This document shows, one piece after another, positions 6,014 through 9,095 of a stretch of DNA of 9,095 nt. The notes beneath the pieces were generated by a model. That model searched no databases. It saw only the letters and a list, made by a program, of their open reading frames with translations, and had not been told where the DNA came from. Position 1 is the stretch's first letter. Each line of letters starts with the position of its first letter. The position numbers were made by a program, and so were the translations under genes. Where the stretch lies: the NCBI GenBank assembly GCA_016288175.1, contig JAEEYN010000111.1, positions 1 through 9,095 of the forward strand, written 5' to 3'. Source of the DNA: Bacillota bacterium (GTDB lineage: Bacteria > Bacillota > Clostridia > Christensenellales > CAG-138).

Positions 6014-6736
6014 TTATTGCTCTTTCGGTTCATTCTCCGCGGACTCGGCCTTCGCCTTTTGCTCCGCTTCTTCCTCGAGCTGTTTTTCCCATTCGATGTT
6101 GTCGAGGCGGCGTTCCCTTCCGGCCATGATGCGCTGGATATTCGGAAGGTGGGCGATGACGATGATCAGCGTCACGATCACGGAGACCGTCATCAGCGGG
6201 ATATTCCCGAAATTCTTAATGATTATAAGGGTCGAAACAAGGATCGTTCCGACGATCGAGCCGACGGAGACCATCCTCGTGATCGCGATCAGCGCGATCG
6301 CAACGGCGAGGGAGATCAGAAGCAGGATCGGCGAAAGAGCCAGAAAACCGCCGAGAGCGACGGCGACGCATTTGCCGCCGCGGAACTGATAGAAAACGGG
6401 AAGAAGATGCCCGAGCACCGCGCCGAGCATGCCGACGCAGCCGAGGAAGGTCGAAAGGTCCTCAATGAAAGCCGCGTTCGGGAAAAGCTTCTGCGCAAGG
6501 TACGCGATCCCGTAGCCGATGAGAACGCTGACAGCGCCCTTCAGGCTGTCGAAGAAGAGGCAGAGAAGGCCCCATTTCCAGCCGAAGGTGCGGAGCACGT
6601 TCGTCGAGCCGGCGTTACCGCTCCCGCATTCGCGGATATCCCTCGCGCGGGCTTTCGCGATCTTGACCGCAGTCATGATGCTGCCGATCAGATAGCCGAT
6701 CACAAGTGTCACAAATGCCGCAGCAACTGTCATCAT
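6014..6736 (-). CDS. plsY: Glycerol-3-phosphate acyltransferase PlsY
   Basis: An integral membrane enzyme that moves an acyl group from acyl phosphate to sn-glycerol 3-phosphate, the first acylation of phospholipid synthesis in most Gram-positives. It is 240 residues, somewhat longer than the usual ~200. The three family motifs are visible: GSGNAGSTN at 38-46, GHLLPVF with RGGKCVAVALGG at 109-130, and HLPNIQRIMAGRE at 196-208. Hydrophobic segments surround them. Motif 2 has Cys123 where I recall Gly or Ala (GGKGVAT, GGKAVAT). After residue 208 comes a ~30-residue Glu/Lys-rich tail, probably cytoplasmic, that explains the extra length. The start is one of two tandem ATGs (6736 or 6733), with AGGAAG 10 bases upstream of the first. 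It follows ribF by 48 bases and is probably in the same transcript; a terminator follows it. Confidence 0.93.
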   Translation of the reverse strand: MMTVAAAFVTLVIGYLIGSIMTAVKIAKARARDIRECGSGNAGSTNVLRTFGWKWGLLCLFFDSLKGAVSVLIGYGIAYLAQKLFPNAAFIEDLSTFLGCVGMLGAVLGHLLPVFYQFRGGKCVAVALGGFLALSPILLLISLAVAIALIAITRMVSVGSIVGTILVSTLIIIKNFGNIPLMTVSVIVTLIIVIAHLPNIQRIMAGRERRLDNIEWEKQLEEEAEQKAKAESAENEPKEQ

Positions 6737-6784
6737 TCCGAAATCACTTCCTTCCTGTTCGTTTTCAAAAAATCATTGAAAAAC

Positions 6785-7663
6785 TCAGCAGCCGAAATAC
6801 CGCCTTGCCTGCGCGCTGTCCTTCGCGATCTGCGCTTTGAGCTCATCGAGATTCGCAAAGGTCTTGACGCTTCTGAGACGCTTGATGAAATAAACCGTCA
6901 GCTCCCGGCCGTAGATCTCTTCGTCGAAATCGAAGATATTCGTTTCGACCGTCCGCCTTCTTCCGCCGACCGTCGGATTCGTTCCGATGTTCGTAACGGA
7001 GGGCAGCAGCTCGCCGCCGACGGACGCCATGCTGATATAGACGCCGTCCGCGGGGATCGCCTTCGTCTGGTCGGGATCGATGTTCGCCGTTGGGTAGCCG
7101 ATGGTCCTGCCGATGCGGCGGTCCTCAACGACGGTGCCGGTGAGGGTGTACGTCCTTCCGAGAAGGAGCTGAACGCCCGAAACATCGCCCCTCTCGATCA
7201 TTTCTCGGATGCGGGTGCTCGAAACGGGCTGCTTGTTCAGCAGCACCGGCGGCACGATCGCAACCGAAATATCCCTTTCGAGAGCAAGCTTCTTGAGAAG
7301 CTCCGCATTGCCTTTTTTGCCCTTGCCGAAGGTATAGTTGAAGCCCGCGACGATGATCTGCGGATCCATTTTTTCCTTCAGCATGTCGACGAATGCGGCG
7401 GGCGGCATCGAGCTTATCTCCCGCGTGAACGGAACTTCCTCGATCCGCTCGACGCCGAGCTTTTTCATCAGCTCCGCGCGCTGTTCGTTGGAAGCGAGCC
7501 TTGCGACCTTTCCGCCGAAAAGCTCTTGCGGATGGTTTGAAAAGGTGAAAACGGCGGGCGTGAGGCCGTTGTGCTTCGCAAGGAGCACTGCCGTATCGAT
7601 GAGTTTTTTATGGCCGATGTGCATGCCGTCGAACATTCCGAGGGCAAGTACGGTCTTTTTCAT
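6785..7663 (-). CDS. ribF: Bifunctional riboflavin kinase / FAD synthetase RibF
   Basis: Makes FMN from riboflavin and ATP, then FAD from FMN and ATP, in the cytoplasm. It is 292 residues, slightly short of the usual ~310 but with both domains. The N-terminal nucleotidyltransferase domain has GMFDGMHIGH at 9-18, the GFNYTFGKGKKGN segment at 107-119 and SSTRIRE at 148-154. The C-terminal riboflavin kinase domain (about 165-290) has GYPTANI at 189-195, TNIGTNPT at 224-231 and the catalytic-Glu region ETNIFDF at 240-246. The start is ATG at 7663, with GGAGG 7 bases upstream. It overlaps the truB stop by 4 bases (ATGA), so translation is probably coupled. No FMN riboswitch lies in front of it, as expected for a gene inside the truB operon. 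Confidence 0.96.
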   Translation of the reverse strand: MKKTVLALGMFDGMHIGHKKLIDTAVLLAKHNGLTPAVFTFSNHPQELFGGKVARLASNEQRAELMKKLGVERIEEVPFTREISSMPPAAFVDMLKEKMDPQIIVAGFNYTFGKGKKGNAELLKKLALERDISVAIVPPVLLNKQPVSSTRIREMIERGDVSGVQLLLGRTYTLTGTVVEDRRIGRTIGYPTANIDPDQTKAIPADGVYISMASVGGELLPSVTNIGTNPTVGGRRRTVETNIFDFDEEIYGRELTVYFIKRLRSVKTFANLDELKAQIAKDSAQARRYFGC

Positions 7664-8616
7664 TTTCGTTCCTCCCCTGTTGACGCTCCAACGATCGGTT
7701 TTTCCCCGGTCTGATAAGCTTCGTCGCCGAGCCAGACCGTGATATGCAGCCCCGCCGACGATCTTTCGGCAAGGCCCATGAATTCGCCGTCGAGATAGAG
7801 CCGGCGCACCGATTTTTCCGGGATCCCTTCGAAGGGGATCGGCGCACCGTTGATAAGGAGCCGCTTTTTCCGCGAAGAAAGCCCGTCGAGCTCCAGCGCG
7901 GGGATATGGCTTACGGCTTCGTCCATCGGCATAACGACGGAAGCGAGGCCGTCCTTTGCCTTCAGTTCCCTGAGTTCAGCAACGGTGAAGCTTGAATCGA
8001 GGCCGAACTTTCCGGACTGCGTGCGGAGCAGAAAGGCCATGTATGCGGGATGACCTGCGGCGCGGCCGATGTCGCGAAGAAGAGTCCGGATATAGGTCCC
8101 CTTCGAGCAGCGGATGCGCAGCAGATAGCTGTTTTTTCCGAGTTTTTCAACGATTTCGAGCGCCGAAATGCTGATCTTCCTCCGCCTCTCCTCAACGGGG
8201 GCGATGACCTCGCCGCGGCGGGCAAGCTTATACATCTTGACGCCGTTCAGGCTGAGGGAGGAATAGATCGGCGGGACCTGGTCGATCTCGCCCAGGAATG
8301 CGGGCAGGACCGCCGCGAGCTCCGCTTCGGAAACATCGCATTCGGCGGTCTCCATGACCGTTCCGAAGGCGTCCTCCGTATCCGTCGCTGCGCCGAAACG
8401 GATCTCGGCAACGTATTCTTTTTCTTTATCCACAAGGTAATCGAAAAGCCGGGTCGCCCGCCCGATGCAGATGGGCAGCACTCCCGCGGCGGCGGGATCG
8501 AGCGTTCCCGTATGGCCGACGCGCTTCTCGCCGAATATTCTGCGGATATCCACCACAACGTCGCTGGATGTCAGTCCCGGCGGCTTTAATACGCTGACGA
8601 TACCTTCAAATGGCAT
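7660..8616 (-). CDS. truB: tRNA pseudouridine(55) synthase TruB
   Basis: Converts U55 in the T-loop of tRNAs to pseudouridine. It is 318 residues, normal for the family. The catalytic motif GHTGTLDPAAAGVLP carries Asp40; KEKEYVA holds the conserved active-site Tyr68; CSKGTYIRTLLRDIG at 170-184 and LRTQSGKF at 197-204 are the other conserved blocks. About 70 residues at the C-terminus suit a PUA-like RNA-binding domain. The segment PPIYSSLSLNG at 115-125 departs from the usual PPMYSAxKxxG wording, with Ser in place of the common Lys; the fold seems otherwise intact. The start is ATG at 8616, directly after the nrnA stop (TAA then ATG), with AAGGA 9 bases upstream. The order nrnA-truB-ribF is the standard one downstream of infB-rbfA in Gram-positives. 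Confidence 0.96.
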   Translation of the reverse strand: MPFEGIVSVLKPPGLTSSDVVVDIRRIFGEKRVGHTGTLDPAAAGVLPICIGRATRLFDYLVDKEKEYVAEIRFGAATDTEDAFGTVMETAECDVSEAELAAVLPAFLGEIDQVPPIYSSLSLNGVKMYKLARRGEVIAPVEERRRKISISALEIVEKLGKNSYLLRIRCSKGTYIRTLLRDIGRAAGHPAYMAFLLRTQSGKFGLDSSFTVAELRELKAKDGLASVVMPMDEAVSHIPALELDGLSSRKKRLLINGAPIPFEGIPEKSVRRLYLDGEFMGLAERSSAGLHITVWLGDEAYQTGEKPIVGASTGEERK

Positions 8617-9095
8617 TTACTGAATTCCTTTGTTCTCTTTGGGGCAGCAGCGTTCGAGCTCCTCCGACGCTTCCCGGATGATATCGGAAACAACGGTCGA
8701 AAGCGCTTCATGCGCGGTATACCCCGCCGCCTTTTCATGGCCGCCGCCGCCGTGCGCGATCGCGATCCTGCCGACGTCGCCGACGCCCTTGCTCCTCAGG
8801 CTGACCTTGAAGGAGCCGTCCGCGCCTTCGCGGATGAAGACGCCGATCTTGACGCAGTCGATATCGCGTACGCAGTCGACGATGCCTTCGCAGTCCTCAT
8901 TCGAGGCGCCGTAGCTGTGCAGCTGGCCCTGGGTCAGAATGCCGATTCCGACGTCCCCGCCGCATTCGAGACGGATGTTGGACATCACAAAGCCCTGCAC
9001 GCGGGTCTTTTCATAGGGGACGGTGCGGTAGATCTTTCTGTTGATCTCCGTGATGTCCACAAGCTTTTTTTCAACGAAATCCGCGATGATCCGCA
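8617..9095 (-). CDS. nrnA: DHH/DHHA1 phosphoesterase NrnA (nanoRNase / pAp phosphatase), C-terminal part
   Basis: The last 158 residues of a DHH-family phosphoesterase; the reading frame is open to the right edge, so the N-terminal DHH catalytic domain lies outside. What is visible is the DHHA1 substrate-binding domain: a segment ending in RTVPYEKTRVQGF, then KVSLRSKG at about visible residues 96-103 and the glycine-rich GGGGHEKAAG at 115-124 (near 8722-8751), the signature that binds the phosphate end of the substrate. NrnA degrades 2-5 nucleotide RNAs and removes the 3' phosphate of pAp. A GTG at 9060 is in frame but only internal, since the reading frame continues upstream with family-like sequence (IADFVEKK). 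The stop TAA abuts the truB ATG, indicating one transcript. Its place before truB and ribF supports NrnA over other DHH proteins. Confidence 0.92.
   Translation of the reverse strand, partial: RIIADFVEKKLVDITEINRKIYRTVPYEKTRVQGFVMSNIRLECGGDVGIGILTQGQLHSYGASNEDCEGIVDCVRDIDCVKIGVFIREGADGSFKVSLRSKGVGDVGRIAIAHGGGGHEKAAGYTAHEALSTVVSDIIREASEELERCCPKENKGIQ

Noticed and set aside
6017..7540. 507-codon open frame on the plus strand opposite plsY and ribF
   Set aside because: It crosses both genes and the spacer between them; composition is Asp/Arg/Ala-rich and no family is recognisable. PlsY and RibF motifs on the other strand explain the region.
9058..9060. GTG at 9060 as the start of a short 147-residue protein
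   Set aside because: The frame stays open to the right edge with sequence that fits the DHH family, and a start here would leave only an isolated DHHA1 domain.

Overview
Every gene I can support in this window lies on the minus strand, so transcription runs from the right edge to the left. G+C content, gene families and gene order suggest a Firmicutes (Clostridia-type) chromosome. The order nrnA-truB-ribF is the classic tail of the infB-rbfA operon of Gram-positive bacteria, PlsY is the acyl-phosphate acyltransferase, and the type IIA topoisomerase B subunit has clostridial ParE-like motif wording. Genus or family cannot be fixed from this.

Right part (about 5970-9095): a tight housekeeping run of nrnA (3' part only), truB, ribF and plsY. 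nrnA and truB abut without a gap, truB and ribF overlap by 4 bases (ATGA), and plsY follows 48 bases after ribF. A compact GC-rich hairpin at about 5976-5997 closes the run. The genes serve nanoRNA/pAp turnover, tRNA U55 pseudouridylation, FMN/FAD synthesis and phospholipid synthesis.

Middle part (about 4850-5935): one unrecognised integral membrane protein with a charged, coiled-coil-like C-terminal tail. It has a visibly lower G+C content, its own possible extended -10 promoter and a hairpin terminator, so it looks like an independent insert between housekeeping blocks.

Left part (586-4790): a well-formed promoter (TTGATT, 17 bases, TGTTATACT, with an A-tract upstream) drives a TTG-started PHP-domain phosphoesterase of the HisJ/HisK family. 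A 1,067-residue SNF2-like superfamily II helicase follows closely. It matches, from memory, the C-terminal helicase half of the very large methylase-helicase proteins of conjugative elements and phages. Here it stands alone without the methylase half, between chromosomal genes and with no other mobile-element gene in view. This is the most unusual item in the window. A hairpin follows it, and then the 5' part of a GyrB/ParE gene runs off the left edge.

I see no tRNA, rRNA, CRISPR array or insertion sequence. No gene-free stretch exceeds 300 bases; the longest, 4711-4954, is described feature by feature.
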